From contig CM022677.1 in assembly GCA_012295275.1 (NCBI GenBank), positions 22,807,753 through 22,871,752 of the forward strand: a stretch of 64,000 nucleotides of DNA, written 5' to 3'. The notes below the pieces were generated by a model. It did no database searches. It was given only the letters and a program-made list of their open reading frames with translations, and had not been told where the DNA came from. The stretch comes from Chrysomallon squamiferum. Lineage: Eukaryota > Mollusca > Gastropoda > Neomphalida > Peltospiridae. Each line of letters starts with the position of its first letter. Position 1 is the first letter of the stretch. A program made the translations under genes and the position numbers. Positions 11,883 through 21,206 of this stretch are shown piece by piece.

Positions 11883-12412
11883 ATTAACGAAAGAGATATG
11901 AGAAATATTTGTTTAATGTTAAAAACATAATAATTATTATTACAGTAAATTGTTTTTGTGAAAACTGTTTTTGTATTGGTGTGTCTTGCATACTTAAAGA
12001 TTTCTGTAGCTACGTGGTCCCAAGAGAGGGAGAGGGCATCGGGGGACAGAAATGGGTGGGGGGATAGAAATGTCAATACTGATTGTACTTTAAAATCCTA
12101 AAGGTATAAAAATAAGAAATGAATGAACGAATAAATAAATAAATAAGATATGAGACTATCAGAAAATGACATGTAAAGAAAAACGAACCTCTATAACAAA
12201 TGAAAGGTAAAGTAATTTTAGAAGTAAAGCACATGAAAGGAAAATGTTCTCCTTTGTGTTCTGTGCTGCAAAGTTCAATAGGTGATACTGTGCTGCGCCC
12301 ATAACTGAATATATAATGTTAAGTAATAATAATAATAAAAAAGAAATAAAAAAAAATTTAGTCACGAACTACATGTTAAAAATTTCCATACAAATAATAT
12401 ATATATATACAA
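11883..12412. other. Intergenic, no gene seen
   Basis: AT-rich. Short frames have no recognisable motif. A short TA run lies near 12398. Confidence 0.5.
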
Positions 12413-13505
12413 CTATTAAAATGTTTATAATTGTACAGTATAACAACTATACTGTTTAAATCTGTATAGTGTAACTATTTAATAGTTCAGAATTGTACAC
12501 TATAACTAATCTAGTGTTTAATACTGTACAGTATAACTAATCTAGTGTTCAATATTGTATAGTATAAGTAATCTAGTGTTCAGAATTGTACAGTATAACT
12601 AATCTAGTGTTTAATACTGTATAGTATAACTAATCTAGTGTTTAATATTGTATAGTATAAGTAATCTAGTGTTTAATACTGTACAGTATAACTAATCTAG
12701 TGTTTAATACTGTACAGTATAACTAATCTAGTGTTTAAAACTAATCTAGTGTTCAATATTGTATAGTATAACTAATCTAGTGTTCATTATAGTATAACTA
12801 ATCTAGTGTTCACAGTATAAGTGTTCAATTTGTATAGTATAAGTAATCTAGTGTTTAAAACTGTACAGTATAAGTAATCTAGTGTTCAATATTGTATAGT
12901 ATAACTAATCTAGTGTTCAATATTGTATAGTATAAGTAATCTAGTGTTTAAAACTGTACAGTATAACTAATCTAGTGTTTAAAACTAATCTAGTGTTTAA
13001 AACAGTACAAAAATTATTCTAAAGTTCACAGTATAACAATTTAAGTGTTTAAACTGTACAGTATAACTATTCTTGTGTTTGAAACCGTACAGGAAAATTA
13101 TTCTAGTGTTTAAAACTGTACAATATAACTATTCTAGTGTTTAAAACTTTACAGGTGTAACTAATGTAGTGTTTCAAACTGTACAATATATATATATATT
13201 CTAGTGTTTAAAACTGTGCAGTACAACTATTTAAGTGTTTAAAATTGTACAGTATAACTGTTTAAATCTGAGCAGTATAACTATTGTAGTTTTTAAAACT
13301 GTACTGTATAACTATTTAAGTGTTTGAAACTGTACACTATAACTAGTTAGTGTTTATTACTGTACAGTATAAGTATTCTAGTGTTTAAAACTGTACAGTA
13401 TAACTATTCTAAAACTGTACACATATAACTATTTAAAATTTTAATATTGTACAGTATAATTATTTTGGTGTTAATATTCTACCATATAACTATTTATGTG
13501 TCTAA
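12413..13505. repeat. 31-bp minisatellite, about 35 degenerate units
   Basis: Unit core GTATAACTAATCTAGTGTTT plus an AC/AT-GTACA tail. Divergence increases towards the right, where whole units become irregular. Confidence 0.95.
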
Positions 13506-13510
13506 AACTG

Positions 13511-13868
13511 TGTTTGTATTAAGCTATTTCATCATGTTGTGGTTGTATTAAGCTGTTTCGTCATGTTGTGGTTGTATTAAGCTGTTTCATCATGTTGTGG
13601 TTGTATTAAGCTGTTTCATCATGTTGTGGTTGTATTAAGCTGTTTCATCATGTTGTGGTTGTATTAAGCTGTTTCATCATCTTGTTGTTGTATTAAGCTA
13701 TTTCGTCATGTTGTGGTTGTATTAAGCTGTTTCGTCATGTTGTGGTTGTATTAAGCTGTTTCATCATGTTGTGGTTGTATTAAGCTGTTTCATCATGTTG
13801 TGGTTGTATTAAGCTGTTTCATCATGTTGTGGTTGTATTAAGCTGTTTGATCTTGTTGTGGTTGTATT
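13511..13868. repeat. 29-bp minisatellite, about 12 units
   Basis: Unit core TTGTATTAAGCTGTTTCATC plus ATGTTGTGG. Units vary between CATC and CGTC. Confidence 0.95.
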
Positions 13869-14165
13869 TTGTTTGAAAGTTCCTGTGTCACGTTATCAAT
13901 ATTTAAACAGAAATTTCTTTGGTAAATCACTTTCCTTTGAAGCGACGTTGAAATAGTCGATTTTAATCTGTTTTTGTTATTTCATTGTGTTCTCCATCTT
14001 TTCATTATTACCATTTATTTTTTCACTTCGTCTTCATTAATATTAATGTAGGTATTGTTATTGTCCTTGTTGCCATTGTTGTTGCTGTTGTTGCTGTTAT
14101 TATTATTATTGTTGTTGTTATTGCTGTTATTGTTGCTATTATCATCATCATGCTTTTCATCTATA
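13869..14165. other. Spacer with (GTT/ATT)n tract
   Basis: A GTT/ATT/GCT triplet run at about 14050-14150. No gene is seen. Confidence 0.7.
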
Positions 14166-14990
14166 CACTGGCGCAGTTAAGGAATATTACATTACTACGT
14201 TACACACACACTGGCGCAGTTAAGGAATATTACATTTACTACGTTACACACACACTGGCACAGTTAAGGAATATCACATTTACTACGTTACACACACACT
14301 GGCGCAGTTAATGAATATTACATTACTACGTTACACACACTGGCGCAGTCAATGAATATTACATTACTACGTTACACATACACTGGCGCAGTTAAGGAAT
14401 ATTACATTACTACGTTACACACACACTGGCGCAGTTAAGGAATATTACATTTACTACGTTACACACACACTGGCACAGTTAAGGAATATTACATTTACTA
14501 CGTTACACACACACTGGCACAGTTAAGGAATATTACATTACTACGTTACACACACTGGCACAGTTAAGGAATATTACATTACTACGTTACACACACACTG
14601 GCACAGTTAAGGAATATTACTTTTACTACGTTACACACACACACACTGGCGCAGTTAAGGAATATGACATTACTACGTTACACACACACTGGCACAGTTA
14701 AGGAATATTACATTACTACGTTACACACACTGGCACAGTTAAGGAATATTACATTACTACGTTACACACACACTGGCACACTTAAGGAATATTACTTTTA
14801 CTACGTTACACACACACTGGCGCAGTTAAGGAATATTACATTACTACGTTACACACACTGGCACAGTTAAGGAATATTACATTACTACCTTACACACACA
14901 CTGGCACAGTTAAGGAATATTACATTACTACCTTACACACACACTGGCACAGTTAAGGAATATTACTTTTACTACGTTACACACACATTG
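14166..14990. repeat. About 43-bp minisatellite, some 19 units
   Basis: Unit contains CTGGCGCAGTTAAGGAATAT and CATTACTACGTTACACACA. Length varies with the number of AC dinucleotides, and GCGC alternates with GCAC. It lies upstream of the fucosyltransferase exon, probably inside its 5' UTR intron. Confidence 0.95.
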
Positions 14991-15300
14991 CCGGAGTGCA
15001 GAAAGGTTGTTTGTTTAATTTTTCATTAATTATTTTAGCGTTCATTAGAAAAGTTGTATAGAATAATTGCTGTTGTTCTATTTTAAAACTACTGCGCATT
15101 TTGTAATTATATATTAATTAGCGTATTTCAGTACTGAATTTAATTTTTATTATCTGTCTTATCCCAGCGCAGACATCATAAACACACACAGACACACATA
15201 GTCTCACAGATACATAGATCTACATATATATGTATAGATATACAGACAAACATAAACACAGAGCCTTCTCAAAACATGCCAAGCAAACTTTACAAATTTT
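14991..15300. other. Intronic/upstream AT-rich spacer
   Basis: Contains CACA/GACA-type simple sequence at about 15180-15260. Nothing else is seen. Confidence 0.5.
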
Positions 15301-15388
15301 GTTTCTTTTTTCACTTGCAGGTTGGTGATCAGCGGGTTCTGAGATGCGAGACGAAAATAATGTCACAAAATGAAAATAATGTCACAAA
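15301..15388 (+). promoter_or_regulatory. Splice acceptor and 5' UTR with two short upstream ORFs
   Basis: A pyrimidine-rich tract ending TTCACTTGCAG at 15320 is a strong acceptor, so the coding exon begins at 15321. Before the chosen start there are two short upstream ORFs: 15344-15373, in the same frame as the gene but stopped, and 15360-15392, whose stop overlaps the true start. Both come from an imperfect tandem duplication of a 17-19 bp word (AAAATAATGTCACAAAATG). Such uORFs can lower translation; whether they do so here is inference. Confidence 0.6.
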
Positions 15389-16519
15389 ATGAGACGCAAA
15401 CATTTTTTTCTGACGTTGTGTCTCTTAGCGATGTCTGTCCTGTGTTTTCAATTTTCTGTCCTCACCTCCCACTACTACAACGTCTTGCGTCATTTCATAC
15501 AGCCTGTTCATCGACGTTACGACGACAGTAACGTCACCCTTCAATTTATTAAGTTAGAAAACACAACGAAGAAAGCAAGAAATGAAACCCGACAGAAACC
15601 TATAACCCAAGAAAAACCTTCAACTGATGTCAAACTTAACGATACCTCAAACAAAGACGACTCAAACGAAAACCAGACTACTGTTATTTCAAGATGGCGG
15701 CGGAGACTTTCCACTGATGTTCTAGTTACTGTGCCTAACATGGGTCGTTTGGGGAACTGGATGTTTCAGTACGCCTCTCTCCTAGGTATAGCTCTACGCA
15801 ACAAAATGAGACCTTTTGTTGTTCCTAGCAATAAACTGTTGAAGTACTTTGACCTCTCCTTCGTGGAAAACCACAACGTGAAAAGCCGAGGGTGGCACGG
15901 GTTTCAGGAGAAATGTTACGCTTGCTATGACAACCGCACGGAGAAATTGCCGCGACGAAATGTCAGCATGACGAAGTACTACCAGAGCTGGAAGTATTTC
16001 AGTGACGTGCAACAATTAGTTCGTAAGGAATTCCAGTTCAAAACTCACATTCAGAAAAGTGCTAATGAAAAGTTTAAAAAGTTTATAAAAAATGCGACAA
16101 AGCCGATTATTGGCGTACACATCAGAAGAACAGATATGCTGAGAACAACAGAAAATAAAATGGGTTACACTGTAGCTCCGCCTTCTTACTTGGACAACGC
16201 CATGAAATATATGACGTCACGTTTTGGTAATGTCACATTTTTGGTCGCAAGTGATGACGTCGGCTGGTGTCGCCAGAAATTTTCGAAGCAACGTAATATC
16301 ATCGTGATCGACAAGGGGGATGCAGCTGTTGACATGGCAACGCTGACTATGTGTGATCACATGATCATGACAGTGGGGACGTACAGCTGGTGGGCTGCCT
16401 GGTTAACAAATGGACACACTGTTTACTACAAAGATTACCCAGCGCCGGGCAAATCCATTTCCACAGGATTTACAAAACAAGACCATTACTTGCCTAACTG
16501 GGTTCCGCTAGGGGCTTAG
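15389..16519 (+). CDS. GT11 galactoside alpha-1,2-fucosyltransferase, type II Golgi membrane protein
   Basis: Encodes 376 residues in one uninterrupted exon. It is expected to move L-fucose from GDP-fucose onto the 2-position of a terminal galactose of glycans in the Golgi lumen, like FUT1/FUT2 (family role, established). Seen directly: a short basic N-terminus (MRRK), then a signal-anchor at about residues 6-24. A Ser/Thr/Asn-rich stem follows to about 108. The GT11 N-terminal motif GRLGNWMFQYAS is at 119-130. The nucleotide-sugar motif VHIRRTD is at 243-249, with the HxRRxD core. FLVASDDVGWCR lies at 284-295, and the C-terminal motif DMATLTMCDHMIMTVGTYSW starts at 315. There are nine N-glycosylation sequons. 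Length fits the family. The start is the first ATG that gives the anchor; a 5' UTR intron ends at 15320. It sits about 4.2 kb from the telomere among minisatellites. The acceptor sugar cannot be told from sequence. Confidence 0.95.
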   Translation: MRRKHFFLTLCLLAMSVLCFQFSVLTSHYYNVLRHFIQPVHRRYDDSNVTLQFIKLENTTKKARNETRQKPITQEKPSTDVKLNDTSNKDDSNENQTTVISRWRRRLSTDVLVTVPNMGRLGNWMFQYASLLGIALRNKMRPFVVPSNKLLKYFDLSFVENHNVKSRGWHGFQEKCYACYDNRTEKLPRRNVSMTKYYQSWKYFSDVQQLVRKEFQFKTHIQKSANEKFKKFIKNATKPIIGVHIRRTDMLRTTENKMGYTVAPPSYLDNAMKYMTSRFGNVTFLVASDDVGWCRQKFSKQRNIIVIDKGDAAVDMATLTMCDHMIMTVGTYSWWAAWLTNGHTVYYKDYPAPGKSISTGFTKQDHYLPNWVPLGA

Positions 16520-16554
16520 TCTCGTTCTTTCACTAATTCACCATCTAATCATTT

Positions 16555-16593
16555 CTTCTTCTTCGTCTTCTTCTTCTTCTTCTTCTTCTTCTT

Positions 16594-16658
<65 letters not shown>
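16555..16658. repeat. (TTC)n(TTA)n microsatellite
   Basis: About 22 TTC units pass directly into about 12 TTA units, just after the fucosyltransferase stop codon. Confidence 0.95.
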
Positions 16659-16849
16659 ACTTACTTTTACTGATTAGAATTTGTTTTACGTTTTCTTTAT
16701 TGCTTTTCTTTTTTCCCCAGAAGACAACACATTTTCTTGTTGCAGAATCATTGAAACTGAACTGTGCTCAAATTTCAGTTTGACGTCAGAGTATAAAACT
16801 GACGTCACATATCATATTCTGAAACTGACACAGGCCTAATACATATGGC

Positions 16850-17350
16850 TCTCTGAAACTGATGTAAGATAGAGACAGTATATAAAAATCTGAAACATAG
16901 AGATAGCAGATACTAATCTGAAATTGATGTAAGCTAGAGATAGCATCTGAAACTGATGTAACAGAGATTGTTTTAACAATCTGAAACTGACGTAACGTAA
17001 ACACGGTATACACCAATCTGAAACTGATGTAACATAGAGACAGCATACACCAATCTGAAACTGATGTAACAGAGAGACAGTATATGCCAATCTGAAACTG
17101 ATGTAACACAGAGACAGTATACACTAATCTGAAAGTGATCTAACACAGAGACAGTATACACCAATCTGAAACTGATGTAACACAGAGACAGTATACACCA
17201 ATCTGAAACTGATGTAACACAGAGACAGTATACACCAATCTGAAACTGATGTAACATAGAGACAGTATACACCAATCTGAAACTGATGTAACATAGAGAC
17301 AGTATACACCAATCTGAAACTGATGTAACATAGAGACAGTATATATTAGT
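16850..17350. repeat. 37-bp minisatellite, about 13 units
   Basis: Core CCAATCTGAAACTGATGTAAC plus an A-rich, GAGACAGTATACA spacer. Flanking diverged units at 16780-16850 and 17400-17570 carry GACGTCA or GACGTAA where the array has GATGTAA, so the array probably descends from units with a CRE-like TGACGTCA core. Confidence 0.95.
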
Positions 17351-17399
17351 CAGAAATAAAAGAAGAGCAGATTTAAAATAATAATCTGATGTTGACAAT

Positions 17400-17575
17400 A
17401 CTCTGAAAATGACGTAATGTGGTACTCGTAGGCTGACGTCCTACGGATATATTTCATATTAACGTCATGTAACGTCATGTGGAGATAATATTTCAATCTG
17501 AAAGTGACGTAATATATCATTATTTGAAGGTGACGTCACCCTGACGTAGTATTTCACATTCGTAATGTCATAATG
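17400..17575. promoter_or_regulatory. Cluster of CRE-like TGACGT words
   Basis: A full palindrome TGACGTCA lies at 17531-17538, and several half-sites (GACGTAA, GACGTCC, AACGTCA) lie in the same 170 bp. Two more full sites flank the minisatellite, at 16781 and 16800. They may be old repeat units rather than selected ATF/CREB sites. Confidence 0.35.
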
Positions 17576-17733
17576 AATAAATCTGGAATAGTATTTGTTT
17601 TGTTGTTTGCTGTTTATTCCTGTCTTCAGTGTTTGCAACACTCACTCAGCCATTTCAACGAAATTTGTTTTCTCTTTAAAGTATTATGTACATGAATTCA
17701 CAGAGAAGGGATTCTGCTTGCATTTGTATATTT

Positions 17734-17735
<2 letters not shown>

Positions 17736-17776
<41 letters not shown>
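17736..17776. repeat. (GT)n microsatellite
   Basis: About 20 GT units. Confidence 0.95.
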
Positions 17777-17777
<1 letters not shown>

Positions 17778-18419
17778 TATACATTTTAATATATTAAAAA
17801 CATAAACCTGAAAACAAAACTGTGATTTAAAACTGCTAAACGTGATCAGAAGTCAGTTTGTAAACACAGCTGTACAGATATGTTGTATAACCTGGTGTAA
17901 ATTTGTAAATTTAAATGTCTCTTTAACATCTGGTGACGCCGATTATAAATATGTTCAATAAAACATATAAATATATAAATATTTCAATGTCTTTGTTTTT
18001 CCTTACTTTTTCTACACATCCTGCACGCTTTGACGTGAGTGTATTTAACATCGCTCTGTATTTACTATGTAAGCACGTATGTATGTTTGCATGCGTACTT
18101 GTACATATACGTAATGTGTGTCTGTGCGTGCGCGCTAGCGTTATTATTAGGGTTAGTGTGCGTGTAAGTGTAAGTTTAGGGAAAGAAATATGCTTTTTAG
18201 TTCCACGGTTAGAAGTAAATTTAAATATCATTTCATCTCAAATGACTCTTCATATAAAGCTTTGGATAAAATTTGAAATAACTATTGTTTCAGTAAATTG
18301 TTAATTAATCAGACTGTTACAAGGAAGGCGGATGTGAACTCCAGATTTATTGATGGATTTTAAATATCTGTTAACCTCAAGAAACTTTTGAGATGAAACT
18401 GATGAAAATTTACAAAAAT
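17777..18419. other. Intergenic, no gene seen
   Basis: Overlapping small frames on both strands have no motif and are not supported. Confidence 0.5.
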
Positions 18420-18535
18420 CAGAATCCTTAGTTTAGGATATTGTTAGAAGTAGGGTTAGGACTAGGGCTTGGAGTAGAACTAGGTTGGGGGCGATGGTTT
18501 GGGTTAGGGCTAAGGATGGGGTTGTGAAAACTTAA
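18420..18535. repeat. Degenerate telomere-like patch
   Basis: Scattered GTTAGGG/TTAGGGCT words among G-rich filler (AGGGTTAGGACTAGGG and similar), on the same strand as the terminal telomere 2.3 kb away. A single GGGTTAG also occurs near 18150. Confidence 0.5.
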
Positions 18536-19039
18536 TGAGGTTTTGGATATAATTTAAAATAACTTTTATTTCAATAAATTAATGTTTGAAAACAAAATCT
18601 GTTTATCTCAGAAGGTTTTTCACATAAAAGTGGAGAAATTGAATTAGGATAACATTTATAATAACTGTATGAATTCAATAAATCATTATAAAATTTTGAA
18701 ATAAATAATTATAAAATTATTTAGAAATCTTAAATACATTAGGATATAAGAAAAGCTCATTAAAAATAAAAATGCAAATATAATGTAATAACAATAATAA
18801 TATAAAAATTAAATAAATAAATATTGTTTGTGCATAGTTTGTTTTGTTGAAAAATACGGGACCATTACGTTTTTTCGATATTTGGAAAAAGCTTCTACTA
18901 GGTGTGTAATTTCTTATCACTGCCAGAGTTTGACTGTACATGTACGTGATTATCACAGTCTAATGGTATCACTAATGCTTCTGTGTTAAAACCATGCATT
19001 AACATAACACTTACAGATCAGGATTTACAAATTTTACTC
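18536..19039. other. Intergenic, no gene seen
   Basis: AT-rich; nothing supported. Confidence 0.5.
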
Positions 19040-19505
19040 TGACATTGATAACTTCTCCTAAGCTTCGAATTATAAATTATTTAAAAATACTGTCACATTC
19101 AAGACATATTTCAACCTTAGAGAGAGCTCATATCGGTGCCCATTGCTACTGTTTAGACATTCAAATCATAATCTATCTGTTGAAACTGGAAGATGGGAAA
19201 ACATACCATTAGAAAATAGAATATTGTGTAATAACTATGACATCGGAGATGAGTTTCATTTTATATTTACATGTATGTTTTCTAAGAATAAAAGGAACCG
19301 TTACCTACCATTGTGTTTTCAATCTAAATCAAGCATTTATAATTTTTATAAATTATTTAACTCTAGAAAAGCCGGTGTCCTTAGAAAACTTTCTATATTC
19401 TGTAATGTAATGATGAATGTTTTCAACTCCTCCGGCTGATATATAATATACATGCTGTAAACACGGTCTGAGTGTAAATAAAGTTCAGTTCATTTCAGTT
19501 CACTT
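19040..19505 (+). mobile_element. 3' end of a non-LTR (LINE) retrotransposon
   Basis: An open frame from about 19085 to 19439 encodes the C-terminal tail typical of LINE reverse-transcriptase proteins. It reads SNHNLSVETGRWENIP, then LCNNYDIGDEFHFIFTC, a Cys/His zinc-knuckle-like arrangement, then a basic helix. A short 3' UTR follows, with AATAAA at about 19478 and a repetitive TTCAGTTCATTTCAGTTCAC tail, as is common at the 3' ends of such elements. The reverse transcriptase and endonuclease are missing, so the copy is 5'-truncated. The clade is not fixed by this fragment. Confidence 0.8.
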
Positions 19506-20154
19506 AGAGCCAGGGATATTTTTTTAATTTTTATTTTTGTTTGTTGTTTGTTTGTTTTATTGTTGTTTTGTTTTTGTTGATTTTTTGTGGGTTTTTTTCT
19601 TGTATTATTTTTGTTTGTTTCGTTTGTTTTTTTATTGTTTTTTTGTTTCCTTTCTTGATTTAAGAATTGCTGAACATTTATTTGTAATTTTCAATAAAAA
19701 GAAAACTGGTAATATGTAATGTAATGTTGATCAGGGTTTTCTTCAGTTTGTCAGGTTATAGAATCCAGCAACCTTTTTCCATCCCATTGATTGGACTACT
19801 CCAAGTACTGAGCCTCTGTTTGGCAGTGTCAGTATTTCTATAACTGAAAATTCTAATAAGACAGGAATCTTTTAATTGTTGTAAATTCGTTTGCTGATTT
19901 TATTCTAAAAGGAAAGGTGCATACAATCGTTTGTTCCCAGCTGAAAATGTAAATGAAGAAAAGACAGCACAGAACAGGTTTGTTCTTCCTTATCTCTGTT
20001 CTGTACCATCGCGCTCCGCCCCTCACTTCCCCCACCCCGAGTCTTTCTTTACCTATCCTCCCTTTTCCACACTAGTCCTGTCTAGTAAGTTGTGTCCAGT
20101 TTCATCAACTTAATTCAGTCAGCGTCCTGTCCTGTACTGCACGATACGTTTAGG
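19506..20154. other. T/G-rich spacer, no gene seen
   Basis: TTTTGTTTG-rich to about 19640, then ordinary sequence. Short frames are not supported. Confidence 0.5.
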
Positions 20155-20475
20155 TACAGTCCTGTATAGTCCTGTACAGTCCTCTGTAGTCCTGTATAGC
20201 CCCGTGTAGTCTTGTACATTTCCTGTGTAGTCCTGTATAGTCCTGTATAGTCCAGTGTAGTCTTGTACAGTCCTGTATAGTCCTGTATAGTCCTGTACAG
20301 TCCTCTGTAGTCCTGTATAGTCCCGTGTAGTCTTGTACAGTCCTGTATAGTCCTGTATAGTCCTGTACAGTCCTATACAGTCCTCTATAGTCCTCTATAG
20401 TCCTCTATAGTCCTCTATAGCCCCGTGTAGTCTTGTATAGTGCTGTATAGTCATGTATAGTCCTGTATAGTCCCG
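20155..20475. repeat. 10-bp subtelomeric minisatellite
   Basis: About 30 units of TCCTGTATAG with variants TCCTGTACAG, TCCTCTATAG and CCCCGTGTAG. Confidence 0.95.
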
Positions 20476-20486
20476 TGAAGCTGTCC

Positions 20487-20731
20487 TGTCCGCTTCTGTT
20501 GTTTCAGTTGTGTACAGTGCTGAACAGACCTGTCCTGTCCGCTTCTTTTATTTCATTCCTGTTCTGTCCGCTTCTGTTATTCCATTCCTGTCCTGTCCGC
20601 TTCTGTTATTTCAGTTGTGTATAGCGCTAAACAGAACTGTCCTGTCCGCTTCCTTTATTTCAGCTGTGTAGAGTACTGAACAGAGGTGTTCTGTTCACTT
20701 CTGTTATTTCAGTTGGGTACAGTGCTGAACA
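20487..20731. repeat. Telomere-adjacent repeat, about 46-bp unit
   Basis: About five units carrying CTGTCCTGTCCGCTTCTGTT, TTATTTCAGTTGTGTA and CAGTGCTGAACAG. The last unit ends in GAACAG and continues directly into GGTTAGGG, so this is the repeat that abuts the telomere. Confidence 0.9.
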
Positions 20732-20752
20732 GGGTTAGGGTTAGGGTTAGGG

Positions 20753-20793
<41 letters not shown>

Positions 20794-20837
20794 GGTTAGG
20801 GTTAGGGTTAGGGTTAGGGTTAGGGTTAGGGTTAGGG

Positions 20838-20878
<41 letters not shown>

Positions 20879-21078
20879 GGTTAGGGTTAGGGTTAGGGTT
20901 AGGGTTAGGGTTAGGGTTAGGGTTAGGGTTAGGGTTAGGGTTAGGGTTAGGGTTAGGGTTAGGGTTAGGGTTAGGGTTAGGGTTAGGGTTAGGGTTAGGG
21001 TTAGGGTTAGGGTTAGGGTTAGGGTTAGGGTTAGGGTTAGGGTTAGGGTTAGGGTTAGGGTTAGGGTTAGGGTTAGGG
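20732..21078 (+). repeat. Telomeric (TTAGGG)n array
   Basis: About 57 TTAGGG units, with only two TTTAGGG variants (near 20771 and 20855). The G-rich strand runs 5' to 3' towards higher coordinates, which is the orientation of a right-hand chromosome end. Confidence 0.97.
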
Positions 21079-21206
21079 TTAAAATTAGGGTTAGGGTTAA
21101 AAGGGTTAAAATTAAAATTAAAATTAAAATTAAAAATTAAAATTAGGGTTAAAATTAAAATTAAAATTAAAATTAAAATTAAAATTAAAATTAAAAAGGG
21201 TTAGGG
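21079..21206 (+). repeat. Mixed TTAGGG / TTAAAA transition zone
   Basis: Blocks of one to three TTAGGG units alternate with TTAAAA units in the same six-base phase. The last TTAGGG is at about 21198-21206. Confidence 0.95.

Larger units (their letters stand above)
16520..17581 (+). other. Possible long 3' UTR of the fucosyltransferase gene
   Basis: The first AATAAA after the stop is at about 17576-17581 and is followed by a GT-rich stretch (TTTGTTTTGTTGTTTGC). If this is the cleavage signal, the 3' UTR would be about 1.06 kb and would contain the TTC/ATT tract and the 37-bp minisatellite. This is inference; transcript reads would settle it. Confidence 0.3.

Noticed and set aside
16555-16622. 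(TTC)n run as a miscalled C-strand telomere (CCCTAA can be read as CTTCTT)
   Set aside because: It lies 4 kb inside, next to a gene, in unbroken unique sequence and passes into TTA units. It is an ordinary microsatellite.
17933-18304. Overlapping frames of about 100-120 residues on both strands
   Set aside because: They have no motif and mutually exclusive overlap, with CA/GT-type composition in part. Not supported.
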